Part shown: positions 22,973 through 30,713 of the stretch, piece after piece
Layout of the letters: the number at the start of each line of letters is the position of its first letter
Position numbering within the stretch: the stretch's first letter is position 1
Virus record (IMG/VR): IMGVR_UViG_3300025769_014365
Coordinates: 1-64,000 of that record
Origin: a virus
Reading direction: 5' to 3' (one strand)
DNA length: 64,000 nt
Position numbers and translations under genes: made by a program
The notes under the pieces: generated by a model
What the model saw: only the letters and a program-made list of their open reading frames with translations
Database searches by the model: none
What the model was told of the DNA's origin: nothing

Positions 22973-24074
22973 CACTGTTTATCATAATTTAATTTACAAA
23001 GATTTCCTACGGTCACCTCACGCTGATTGCTATGACACGGTAGACCAAATACATCTAGAACATTTTTCAGAACAAGATTTAGAAGCTATCAAACAGAAAT
23101 CCAACGGTAACCTCAAATGTATATTTTTACACACTGCCGAACCCCATTGGTACGACGAGGGCGATTTGATAAGTCGCCAATTTAAGGAGTTCATGAATCT
23201 ATGCAGGAAAATTGGCATATACAACGTTGACTTCTATGTTACATGTTTAGAAGGTGCTTATCAAAATGATTTCAAAGCAATGAACAACAACTATTGGGAC
23301 TGGAATTTCATACCATATTATATCGACCTTCCGTGGTGTTGGGATGATTTTGCCACGATTACAAATCACAATGTTGAACAAGATACACACGTAGATCAAA
23401 TTAGACACAAATTCCTACACATGAATTTCACACACAGGATGCACAGGCAACTGTTCAGCAAGTTCCTTATCAGAGAAAATCTAATCGATGGCAACTGCGT
23501 GGCGATAAACATCTCTGATAGATTAAAAACTGCTGAGGAATTACAAACTGCTGAGGAAAAGAACTTTCCTAGAGCTATCCTAACAAACCAAAACGACGAT
23601 TGGCGCCTGAACAAAAACCTATCAACTTTATGGAGAGATACAACCTTAACAAAGCACGGGCACCCACTTATTGATAGTAATTTTGACAAATCTTATTACG
23701 GCTTTTTAAAAAAAGCCGGAGTGTACATCATAAGTGAGACTGTTTTCCATCACCCACATCCGTATTTCAGTGAAAAGACCGTGAGTGCCCTGTTGTCGAA
23801 CAGGCCATTCATCATCATAGGTGCCCAGGGCAGTCTCAGAGCACTCAAGCAGAAGGGCTACAAGACTTTCAATGACGTGTTTGACGAATCGTATGACAAT
23901 ATCATAGATCCTTCATCTAGAATGGAATCAATTTTTGATCTGGTTAAAAACATAAACTCAAGGTCGTTGGATCAGCTCAAGGAAAATGTTCTACAATGCC
24001 AAGACAAGTTATTTCACAACAGGAAATTAATGCTGACAACAATCAGTAGGTATACAGGAGCAGACACACAATAA
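22965..24074 (+). CDS. Unknown protein A of a mosaic paralog pair
   Basis: 369 residues. Two blocks are shared with the next gene: a 34-residue block starting KFLHMNFTHRMHRQLFS, and a ~48-residue block containing SETVFHHPHP, then FSEKTVSALLSNRPFIIIG and RALKQKGYKTF. The SEKT...RPFIIIG...LK..GYKTF pattern resembles proteins near glycosyltransferases in marine phages, perhaps a sugar-transferase domain; this is unproven. The remainder is AT-rich and differs from its paralog, while the shared blocks use the GC-richer codons of core phage genes. It starts inside the RNase H gene end (8 bases). Confidence 0.65.
   Translation: MFDTVYHNLIYKDFLRSPHADCYDTVDQIHLEHFSEQDLEAIKQKSNGNLKCIFLHTAEPHWYDEGDLISRQFKEFMNLCRKIGIYNVDFYVTCLEGAYQNDFKAMNNNYWDWNFIPYYIDLPWCWDDFATITNHNVEQDTHVDQIRHKFLHMNFTHRMHRQLFSKFLIRENLIDGNCVAINISDRLKTAEELQTAEEKNFPRAILTNQNDDWRLNKNLSTLWRDTTLTKHGHPLIDSNFDKSYYGFLKKAGVYIISETVFHHPHPYFSEKTVSALLSNRPFIIIGAQGSLRALKQKGYKTFNDVFDESYDNIIDPSSRMESIFDLVKNINSRSLDQLKENVLQCQDKLFHNRKLMLTTISRYTGADTQ
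23409..23510 (+). repeat. Direct repeat block 1, copy A
   Basis: 102 bases identical, base for base, to 24535-24636. It lies inside the coding region of protein A; flanking DNA is strongly diverged from the paralog. Confidence 0.95.
23721..23866 (+). repeat. Direct repeat block 2, copy A
   Basis: 146 bases with only 5 differences from 24850-24995 (four clustered near base 23760, one at 23791). It encodes the SEKT...RPFIIIG motif of protein A. Confidence 0.93.
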
Positions 24075-24078
24075 AAAA

Positions 24079-25224
24079 ATGTACACATACAGGCATAATC
24101 TATACGACAAATTGATATTCCAAGATTTCAAGCAATCTCCTCACGCACAAGGTTACGAACAAATTTTCCTACTAAGTCTTGAATTGATGTCGTTGCATGA
24201 CTTAGACTCCATCAAGGAAAACAATAATGTCCTGAATAAAAAATGTATCTTCTTGTCAATGAGTGAACCACAATGGTACGATGACGGTGCTTTGGTAAGC
24301 CTTCAGTTAAACAAGTTTGTGGATCTGTTAAGACAAAAACAGATTTTCAATGCTGATATTTTTGTTCCATGTTTTGGTAATCAATATCACAATGACTTAG
24401 AAATACTTAATCAGAATTATTATGGATGGAACTTCCTGCAGTATAACGTGGACCTACCATTTGCCAACAACGATGTTGTGAAAGAGATCGAAACCACACA
24501 CAATGAAGATTTGTTTTTAGAGCAGATAAAATATAAATTCCTACACATGAATTTCACACACAGGATGCACAGGCAACTGTTCAGCAAGTTCCTTATCAGA
24601 GAAAATCTAATCGATGGCAACTGCGTGGCGATAAACACTAACAACGATAACTTTAGAGACGAACATTACGATGATCATGATCGTCTTTTTGGCGAAGAGG
24701 CATGCATACCAGTTAATCGAAGGGATGATTGGTCCTACAACAAAAAACTGTTAGATTTGTGGAGAGGAACACCTATCACCGATCACAAGAATCCAAACAT
24801 AGATCAAAACTATTCGCGTGCCAGTTACAATTTTTGTAGGTTGAGTGTAGTGTACATCATAAGTGAGACTGTTTTCCATCACCCACACCCTAACTTCAGT
24901 GAAAAGACCGTGAGTGCCCTATTGTCGAACAGGCCATTCATCATCATAGGTGCCCAGGGCAGTCTCAGAGCACTCAAGCAGAAGGGCTACAAGACGTTTG
25001 ACAATTTCATCGATGAATCTTATGACAGCATCGCATGTCCTAACCAACGTTTGGAACAGATATTCGAATTGGTTAAACAAATTAATAAAAAAACTTTAAG
25101 CGAACTTACCGCACATCTCAAAGATTGCCAAGGTAGTATAACTCATAATCGAAAACTGATGCTGAACACCATACGTAAGTACACTAATCACATAAACAAA
25201 GAGGAGATAAAAAATGCCAGTTAG
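24079..25224 (+). CDS. Unknown protein B of a mosaic paralog pair
   Basis: 381 residues, starting 4 bases after protein A. It has the same plan: N-terminal AT-rich region (PHAQGYEQIF versus PHADCYDTVD), shared block 1, a divergent middle, shared block 2 with SEKT...RPFIIIGAQGSLRALKQ, and a helical C-terminus ending with a conserved TIRKYT-like stretch. Divergence outside the blocks is high even where amino-acid positions align, while DNA in the blocks is essentially unchanged, so the blocks appear to have been homogenised. Function unknown; a glycan-related role is possible from motif similarity only. It overlaps the next gene by 11 bases. Confidence 0.65.
   Translation: MYTYRHNLYDKLIFQDFKQSPHAQGYEQIFLLSLELMSLHDLDSIKENNNVLNKKCIFLSMSEPQWYDDGALVSLQLNKFVDLLRQKQIFNADIFVPCFGNQYHNDLEILNQNYYGWNFLQYNVDLPFANNDVVKEIETTHNEDLFLEQIKYKFLHMNFTHRMHRQLFSKFLIRENLIDGNCVAINTNNDNFRDEHYDDHDRLFGEEACIPVNRRDDWSYNKKLLDLWRGTPITDHKNPNIDQNYSRASYNFCRLSVVYIISETVFHHPHPNFSEKTVSALLSNRPFIIIGAQGSLRALKQKGYKTFDNFIDESYDSIACPNQRLEQIFELVKQINKKTLSELTAHLKDCQGSITHNRKLMLNTIRKYTNHINKEEIKNAS
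24535..24636 (+). repeat. Direct repeat block 1, copy B
   Basis: 102 bases identical to 23409-23510, including all third codon positions. Confidence 0.95.
24850..24995 (+). repeat. Direct repeat block 2, copy B
   Basis: 146 bases, 5 mismatches to 23721-23866; ends abruptly at CAAGAC, after which the paralogs diverge. Confidence 0.93.
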
Positions 25225-25717
25225 AGCAAAGACACTAGTCAAAGACAAGTTCTGGATAGTCGAGGAAAATGGCCATAAACTGGGCACCCTTTCTAAACAA
25301 GCGGACAACGGTTGGATATTCCTCAGCAAACAGGACAAGAGGCAGGTGTTCCACACACAGGAAAGCCTGTTCACGAAGTTCGGATTTGGTATTTTTGACG
25401 ATTCTAATGCGAAAAGGGCCGAGGAAGAAGTTCAGAAGGACAATTTCGATGTGCATGGTTATCCGTGCAGTCAGCACCCATACAACCCAATGTTCGACGT
25501 GCAGAAGCAGTTGCCAGTGTACACCAAGACCCCAAAGAGCAAGAGCCAGTTCTGTGCTGGATACTACATCATATGCTTCGAAAAAGGGTGGAGGAAGGCC
25601 TACTGTCCAAAGATGATAACACTGTCTAGGTACGAGTACAAAGGACCCATGAAGACCAAACTAGAAATGCAACAGGTACTGAACAATGCCATCAAAGAAT
25701 TCCAAGATTCAAACTAG
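25214..25717 (+). CDS. Conserved marine-phage protein of unknown function
   Basis: 167 residues with ribosome site GAGGAG before the ATG. The first ~60 residues (FWIVEENGHKLGTL, then DNGWIFLSKQDKRQVF) look like a small beta domain. The second part has a distinctive conserved run (VHGYPCSQHPYNPMFDVQ; then QFCAGYYIICF..GW.KAYCPK) with three cysteines. I recall this as a conserved hypothetical of T4-like cyanophages, without a known role. It overlaps the next gene by 32 bases. Confidence 0.7.
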   Translation: MPVRAKTLVKDKFWIVEENGHKLGTLSKQADNGWIFLSKQDKRQVFHTQESLFTKFGFGIFDDSNAKRAEEEVQKDNFDVHGYPCSQHPYNPMFDVQKQLPVYTKTPKSKSQFCAGYYIICFEKGWRKAYCPKMITLSRYEYKGPMKTKLEMQQVLNNAIKEFQDSN

Positions 25718-25949
25718 GCCCATAGAGGACCTCATAGGCAGGATCCGTACACTGCGCCAACGTGGTGAGAGGCAGATCGTGATACCAGCAAAAGAGGCGG
25801 ATCAACTGGCTGATAGCCTAAGTCAAGTCATGACCCGCATGGTCACGATCCAGGAAGAGATCATAGAAGCACTCAAGACCGCCAAGGAATCACAGACCAT
25901 CAACATCGAGATGGACGGTGGCGGGTTTTCTACTCCAGACGAGGAATAA
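25686..25949 (+). CDS. Small coiled-coil protein
   Basis: 87 residues. A central long helix (EADQLADSLSQVMTRMVTI, then QEEIIEALKTAKES) suggests oligomerisation. The start lies inside the preceding gene and the stop overlaps the converging minus-strand gene by 20 bases. It closes the first plus-strand block. Function unknown. Confidence 0.55.
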   Translation: MPSKNSKIQTRPIEDLIGRIRTLRQRGERQIVIPAKEADQLADSLSQVMTRMVTIQEEIIEALKTAKESQTINIEMDGGGFSTPDEE

Positions 25950-26712
25950 TCAATTCACACAGATCATTGTTGTAGGCAGGGTCTACAGGATGTCCGCAGA
26001 CCCCTCTTCTGTAACCAGACCAAAACACACTGAAATCATCCATCACAACTTTATCAAGGATATCTTCAGGCACATCATCCTTTGATTGGAAGATGTAGAG
26101 ATCATCTATTTTTCTCTCGGCGGACAAATGCTGTATTCTTTTCAGCACCCTCAAATAGTGTTTCTTGATGTATCCGTCGCGTGTGACGAAGTCGCGATAT
26201 TTTTTCTTGACTCGCTCTATCTCCCTGCCTGATCGTTCGACATCGAACCCAAAATTATCATGCAGTTCCTGGGGTAGCACATTGACCCTGCCATACTCCT
26301 CACTGAATCTCATGTACAGCCTCCCGGGCTCCGGTAATTGGTGTATGGTCAGCTTCTTTTGTGTTGAATTGTGCGGGGTACCTTTGACATGCCGTGAATA
26401 CTCCAACAGGGTACGTGGCAGAGACGCACCTATCTCCGACAGGTTGATCACAGGAATGCCAGTGAGCTTTTGTAGGCGTGCCGGCCAGCTGGCTTCTTGT
26501 TTTTCTTTTTTTTGCCACTGCTTCCTGCTGGTGTTGAGGATCTCTAGACCGTCCATGTTTAGGACATCAAAATTCTGCCTGTACCATTCCACTATGCGAT
26601 CGTCCCTTTCTTGTGCGTTCTGGAAGTTGGGCAACAAGTGGTCATTCATTTCCATGCCTGAGGACAGACTGCATCCCGTGACCACAATTAGATCGTAATG
26701 TTTCGAAGTCAT
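25930..26712 (-). CDS. SGNH/GDSL-like protein, isolated and inverted
   Basis: 260 residues. The start VVTGCSLSSGMEMND gives the GxS nucleophile block of SGNH hydrolases (Ser near residue 15). A later NLSEIGASLPRTL resembles block II. The C-terminal catalytic region reads GHPVDPAYNNDLCELI, in which the expected DxxH histidine is Tyr, so hydrolase activity is doubtful. It is the only minus-strand gene between two plus-strand blocks and is related in layout to the proteins at 39341 and 45227, which belong to the radical SAM cluster. It shares the 79-base divergent region with 26792. Confidence 0.65.
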   Translation of the reverse strand: MTSKHYDLIVVTGCSLSSGMEMNDHLLPNFQNAQERDDRIVEWYRQNFDVLNMDGLEILNTSRKQWQKKEKQEASWPARLQKLTGIPVINLSEIGASLPRTLLEYSRHVKGTPHNSTQKKLTIHQLPEPGRLYMRFSEEYGRVNVLPQELHDNFGFDVERSGREIERVKKKYRDFVTRDGYIKKHYLRVLKRIQHLSAERKIDDLYIFQSKDDVPEDILDKVVMDDFSVFWSGYRRGVCGHPVDPAYNNDLCELIIPRLE

Positions 26713-26763
26713 AAGCCTATTTACGGTGAGATACTGTCACAGGAAAAAATCATAAAATTTCTG

Positions 26764-26782
26764 GTAAATACAGTTGTATAAT
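26764..26782 (+). promoter_or_regulatory. Composite promoter in the divergent region
   Basis: GTAAATA (26764-26770), 6 bases, TATAAT (26777-26782). The ATG at 26792 is 9 bases further on and lacks a clear ribosome site. Confidence 0.5.
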
Positions 26783-26791
26783 TTTACACCT

Positions 26792-27082
26792 ATGAGCAGA
26801 CCAAAACCCACAGTGTTGTTACAACACAGTAACAAAACCACCTACAAGATGGACGAGGTCTTGGCGGCCGAGGGCATCTGGGCGGTGTTCTACGATGGTA
26901 AGCCCATCAATTTGAAATCAAGCAGTCTTGTTTCAAACTATCCCGGACCAAAGTACAAGAAGGTTTCGTTCTCAAACCCAGGACACGCGGAGAACCTAGC
27001 CAAGAAACTGAACGCACAGCACAACACCGATAAGTTTGGTGTGTACCTGCTGAAGACCGGCGAAAAATTCAAACGCAAATAA
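26792..27082 (+). CDS. Conserved small phage protein
   Basis: 96 residues from the ATG at 26792; an in-frame ATG at 26774 lies inside the -10 region and is less likely. Conserved-looking stretch: MSRPKPTVLLQHSNKTTYK, then EGIWAVFYDGKPINLK and YPGPKYKKVSFSNPGHAENLAKKLN. I recall this as a frequent hypothetical of T4-like marine phages. The end is basic. No function assigned. Confidence 0.7.
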   Translation: MSRPKPTVLLQHSNKTTYKMDEVLAAEGIWAVFYDGKPINLKSSSLVSNYPGPKYKKVSFSNPGHAENLAKKLNAQHNTDKFGVYLLKTGEKFKRK

Positions 27083-27100
27083 CCACCGTTAAATAGCAGT

Positions 27101-27496
27101 ATGGATCGCAAGACCGCATACACACGCACCTTCATGGAACTGTTGGAACAACCAATCCATGACGAGAGCATCAAGACCAACTACTACACTTGGTGGCAGA
27201 ATGTTCGTGAGAGTTACCAAGCCAGAAGTTTACGCCTCACCAAACAGGGATTGGAGATGTTGGAAAATCTGGACATCAAGACCTATGACATAAAATTTCC
27301 AGCCAAGGTCATATTCACCCCTCAGACCTATCTCTGGTTGGATGAATTCGTTGATTGTCCCTACTATGTAGACAAAAAGCACATTAAAGTGACCATGGAG
27401 AAAATGGCTCTACAACTAATGCTTTTCGCTGGAGACATCACCAAATACGGGCTAGCCCGGGCAATGAGCAAGATGGACGAGCAAAAAAGCCAATAA
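27101..27496 (+). CDS. Hypothetical protein
   Basis: 131 residues, mostly helical (YTRTFMELLEQPIHDESIK; MEKMALQLMLFAGDITKYGL). TTAAATA lies 5 bases before the ATG (27089-27095). The gene is followed by an inverted repeat and a promoter for the MoxR gene. Function unknown. Confidence 0.6.
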   Translation: MDRKTAYTRTFMELLEQPIHDESIKTNYYTWWQNVRESYQARSLRLTKQGLEMLENLDIKTYDIKFPAKVIFTPQTYLWLDEFVDCPYYVDKKHIKVTMEKMALQLMLFAGDITKYGLARAMSKMDEQKSQ

Positions 27497-27508
27497 AAAC
27501 GCGACTTC

Positions 27509-27543
27509 TGTGCGGTTGACCGCACACACATTCCTGCTATAAT
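27509..27543 (+). promoter_or_regulatory. Promoter of the moxR-like gene with a palindrome over the -35
   Basis: TTGACC (27516-27521) and TATAAT (27538-27543) are 16 bases apart. The -35 is the loop and start of the right arm of a perfect 7-bp inverted repeat, TGTGCGG (27509-27515) / CCGCACA (27520-27526). This could be an operator or an RNA hairpin ending the upstream transcript; there is no T-run after it. Confidence 0.55.
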
Positions 27544-27577
27544 GATATTATAAACATTTAAAACAGGAGTGTACTAA

Positions 27578-28684
27578 ATGGTAAGAGCAAACAAAAACAA
27601 AGAGGCGGCGGTAGGTTCTCAGAACAGAACAGTATCACCAAACGAGGCAAAATCAGCATTAACACATTGTATCAAACTACAAAGACCCATAATGATGTGG
27701 GGAGCACCAGGTATTGGTAAGTCAGACATAGTCAAGCAGATCGCGGACGCGGAAGGCAGAGAAGTGATCGACATCAGACTTCCATTATGGGAGCCCACAG
27801 ATATCAAAGGTATCCCTTATTACAATTCAAAAGAAAACAACATGGTTTGGGCGAGTCCGGCAGAACTGCCAACTGATCCCAAATCAAACGCCATAGTGTT
27901 CCTGGACGAGTTGAACTCGGCGGCACCGGCTGTACAGGCGGCGGCGTACCAGTTGATCCTTAACAGAAGGGTTGGACAGTACCACCTACCAGAGGGTGTT
28001 TCGATCGTGGCGGCGGGCAACAGAGATTCAGATAAAGGTGTCACTTACAGGATGCCAGCACCGTTGGCCAACAGATTCGTACACGTAGAACTGAGGGTGG
28101 ACTTCGAGGACTGGTTACAATGGGCCACAGAACAGCACGTACACGCGGACGTTGTGGGTTACTGCACATTCGCAAAACAAGATTTATATGATTTCGATCC
28201 AAAAGGGTCATCGAGATCATTCGCGACTCCAAGATCTTGGAGTTTCGTAAGCCAACTTCTATCAGACGACCTGCCAGAAAGTACGCTCACTGACCTCGTA
28301 GCAGGTTGCGTAGGAGAAGGACTGGCCGTTAAGTTTATGAATCATCGTAAAATTAGCGGTCAGTTACCTAACCCGTCTGATATCTTGAGCGGTAAAGTAA
28401 GAGATCTAAAAACAAAAGAAATATCAGCGATGTACTCACTGACGGTTTCGTTGTGCTATGAACTACAACAGGCACACCAGAACGGTGACAAGAAGTGGAA
28501 CGACATGGCTGACAGGTTCTTCAACTACATGATGGACAACTTCGAGACTGAGCTTGTGGTGATGGGTGCCAAGATAGCACTCACGAACTACAAACTTCCG
28601 TTCGATCCTAGCAAGTTGAAATCATTTGATAGGTTCCATAAGAAGTTTGGCAAGTACGTCATAACTGCTATGGAGTCTAAATAA
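27578..28684 (+). CDS. MoxR-family AAA+ ATPase
   Basis: 368 residues. Walker A WGAPGIGKSD (residues 41-50), Walker B AIVFLDELNSA (Asp110/Glu111), sensor-1 region VSIVAAGNRDSD, and an ANRFVHVEL box follow the MoxR pattern. MoxR proteins work with VWA-domain partners as chaperones that insert metal or remodel complexes. The VWA gene follows immediately: this stop (TAA) overlaps the next ATG by one base. It has a strong promoter with palindrome and ACAGGAG ribosome site. In marine T4-like phages this pair is recurrent but its job is not known. Confidence 0.9.
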   Translation: MVRANKNKEAAVGSQNRTVSPNEAKSALTHCIKLQRPIMMWGAPGIGKSDIVKQIADAEGREVIDIRLPLWEPTDIKGIPYYNSKENNMVWASPAELPTDPKSNAIVFLDELNSAAPAVQAAAYQLILNRRVGQYHLPEGVSIVAAGNRDSDKGVTYRMPAPLANRFVHVELRVDFEDWLQWATEQHVHADVVGYCTFAKQDLYDFDPKGSSRSFATPRSWSFVSQLLSDDLPESTLTDLVAGCVGEGLAVKFMNHRKISGQLPNPSDILSGKVRDLKTKEISAMYSLTVSLCYELQQAHQNGDKKWNDMADRFFNYMMDNFETELVVMGAKIALTNYKLPFDPSKLKSFDRFHKKFGKYVITAMESK

Positions 28685-29925
28685 TGGACTACAGGGAACA
28701 GAAGATCATAGACAAACTGGTTACGGCGCGGATCGCACTGCTACTGAAACATCCGTTCTTTGGCAACCTGGCGACTAGGTTGAAACTTGTGAACGCTGAC
28801 GACTGGTGTCCAACTGCGGGCACTGACGGCAGGCACTTCTTCTACAACACCAAGTTCATAGATTCACTGACTCCAAAAGAGGCGGAGTTCCTGTTCGGAC
28901 ACGAGGTGCTACACAACGTATTCGAACACATGCTGGTGAGGATTGGTGACAGGGATCCACAACTTTGGAACATAGCGGCGGACTACGCCGTGAACCAGAT
29001 ACTGAAGGATTCAAACATCGGTGAAATGCCAAAAGGTGAGAAGGGCGAGAACAAGGGCTTCCAGGACGACAAGTACAAGGACTGGGCTTCAGAGAGGATA
29101 TACGACGACCTGTACAAGACAGCCAAGAAGAACGGCAAGAAGTTCCTCGAGAAACTGGGCGAGTTAATGGATGACCACCAGGAGTGGGGCAAGGGTGACG
29201 GTGACTCAAAAGACAAGGGCGAAGGGAAAGGCAATAAAGGTGGCAAGGGCAGACCCGTGTACACCAAGGAAGAATTGAAGAAGATCAGGGACGAAGTCAA
29301 AGAAGCGATGGTGTCAGCGGCACAGTCAACAGGTGCCAGCAACCTACCAGGCGCACTACAGAGACTAGTATCACAACTCACGGAACCCAAGATGGACTGG
29401 AGGGAGATACTACAACAACAGATAATGAGCACCATTAAGTCGGACTACACTTGGATGAGACCTTCTAGAAAGAGTTGGCACACATCTGCCATACTGCCAG
29501 GACAGAACAATGACGAGATGATCGATATATGCTTGGCTCTTGACGCGTCAGGATCAATCAGCAATGAACAATGTACCGAGTTCTTGACAGAAGTGAAGAA
29601 CATAATGGACCAATACAAGGACTTCAGGATACATCTTTGGAGTTTTGACACAGAGGTGTTCAACCCTGTGGTGTTCACGCCAGACAACGCAGACGAGTTG
29701 TTGGACTACAAACTGGGTTCAGGTGGTGGTACAGAATTCGAATGTAATTGGAAATACATGAAGGACCAGGGCATAGAGCCCAAGAAGTTCGTGATGTTCA
29801 CGGACGGTTGGCCTTTTGATTCATGGGGTGACGCTGACTACTGTGACACTATATTCTTAATCAACAATCCATACGAGAGGGACATAGAGGCCCCGTTTGG
29901 ACTAACGGTGCAGTACGATGATTAG
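28684..29925 (+). CDS. VWA-like protein with metallopeptidase-type N-terminus (DUF2201-like)
   Basis: 413 residues. N-terminal zinc-type motif HEVLHNVFEH (His73, Glu74, His77) sits in a helix after a Pro/Lys-rich loop. A hydrophilic Gly/Lys/Asp linker (about residues 165-195) separates it from the C-terminal VWA domain, with MIDAS motif LDASGSIS (about residue 293), the TEF turn, and a final GDAD/D. It forms the expected substrate-adapter partner of the MoxR ATPase. Overlaps MoxR by one base and the next micro-gene by 8. The biological substrate is unknown. Confidence 0.88.
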   Translation: MDYREQKIIDKLVTARIALLLKHPFFGNLATRLKLVNADDWCPTAGTDGRHFFYNTKFIDSLTPKEAEFLFGHEVLHNVFEHMLVRIGDRDPQLWNIAADYAVNQILKDSNIGEMPKGEKGENKGFQDDKYKDWASERIYDDLYKTAKKNGKKFLEKLGELMDDHQEWGKGDGDSKDKGEGKGNKGGKGRPVYTKEELKKIRDEVKEAMVSAAQSTGASNLPGALQRLVSQLTEPKMDWREILQQQIMSTIKSDYTWMRPSRKSWHTSAILPGQNNDEMIDICLALDASGSISNEQCTEFLTEVKNIMDQYKDFRIHLWSFDTEVFNPVVFTPDNADELLDYKLGSGGGTEFECNWKYMKDQGIEPKKFVMFTDGWPFDSWGDADYCDTIFLINNPYERDIEAPFGLTVQYDD

Positions 29926-30028
29926 GATACTTTGGGAAACATTCAAGGATTGGTTCCTCAACGAGGTGTCCATATCCATAATGTGCTTTGGCCTGTTGGC
30001 GATAGCACTGTGGAGTTACATCACATGA
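29918..30028 (+). CDS. Micro membrane protein 1 (36 aa)
   Basis: 36 residues: an amphipathic N-terminus (MIRILWETFKDWFLNEV) then a single hydrophobic helix ending in LWSYIT. The ATG lies inside the end of the VWA gene (8-base overlap) and its TGA overlaps the next ATG (ATGA). This coupling on both sides supports translation despite its size. Membrane role unknown. Confidence 0.55.
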   Translation: MIRILWETFKDWFLNEVSISIMCFGLLAIALWSYIT

Positions 30029-30111
30029 GGAATTTTTTCGAAAACCCAATAGTGTTGGCTGTCATAATCGTCAGCATATCACTGTTGATAATGCAGATAG
30101 GGATAGGATAA
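30025..30111 (+). CDS. Micro membrane protein 2 (28 aa)
   Basis: 28 residues, MRNFFENPI followed by one hydrophobic helix of ~17 residues. ATG overlaps the previous stop (ATGA) and its TAA overlaps the following ATG (TAATG). Translational coupling on both sides makes it a likely real gene. Function unknown. Confidence 0.5.
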   Translation: MRNFFENPIVLAVIIVSISLLIMQIGIG

Positions 30112-30353
30112 TGAGTGACCTTTGGATAGAAGACGTTGAGTACCACAGGGTCAACCTCACCAAGAGATACACCCTGGATGAGGAAGACGTCATAAAAGAA
30201 TTCGGTTCAGTTGAGAAGTTCAAGGAACTGTTCGACACCGAAGACGAACGTGCTAGGCAGTACGTGTACGAAGGCGACTATGAAACAGACGAGGACTGGT
30301 GGACCGCCAACAAGGGTGGATACGAGATAGACACCACGACGAGCTGGGAGTAG
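30111..30353 (+). CDS. Small acidic protein
   Basis: 80 residues, very acidic (about a quarter Asp/Glu), no Cys. Central helix EDVIKEFGSVEKFKELFDTE; C-terminus TSWE. Start coupled to the upstream micro-gene (TAATG). No motif recognised. Confidence 0.6.
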   Translation: MSDLWIEDVEYHRVNLTKRYTLDEEDVIKEFGSVEKFKELFDTEDERARQYVYEGDYETDEDWWTANKGGYEIDTTTSWE

Positions 30354-30356
30354 GAT

Positions 30357-30713
30357 ATGATGATGTTTCCAAACACGAATCCGTATTCAGGCAAACTCGA
30401 GAAAGTTAAAAACCTGAGAAACTGGATGATAGATGCCGCAACAATTCTTTTCGACGACACCAAAAACGATCTGAGGGCACTGCCCAAGACCGTGAGACTA
30501 CAGATATTATTAACCCTTAGTTTCCTTTGGAGCACAGCATTCACTATCTACGTTTGGGGCATCAGGACTGACCTATGGTTGAGTTGGTTCTTGGGACACC
30601 TCGCGGTGATATTCGTTGCATACTACACATTCAAGCAGTTCCACAAGAAACCATACACGATGAAACCTGACCAACAGGAGCCACCCATGTATGACGACGT
30701 TTGGGGGGCCTAG
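30357..30713 (+). CDS. Two-helix membrane protein
   Basis: 118 residues; hydrophilic N-terminal ~50 residues, then two membrane helices (LQILLTLSFLWSTAFTIYVW and SWFLGHLAVIFVAYYTF) and a proline-rich tail. Three ATG codons in a row at the start (MMMF) make the exact start uncertain by up to 6 bases. It lies 3 bases after the acidic gene and the next gene follows its stop at once. Unknown function; holin-like topology but no other support. Confidence 0.6.
   Translation: MMMFPNTNPYSGKLEKVKNLRNWMIDAATILFDDTKNDLRALPKTVRLQILLTLSFLWSTAFTIYVWGIRTDLWLSWFLGHLAVIFVAYYTFKQFHKKPYTMKPDQQEPPMYDDVWGA

Noticed and set aside
30357-30713. Holin
   Set aside because: Two membrane helices fit loosely, but there is no endolysin or spanin nearby and the gene is tied to the MoxR/VWA unit.
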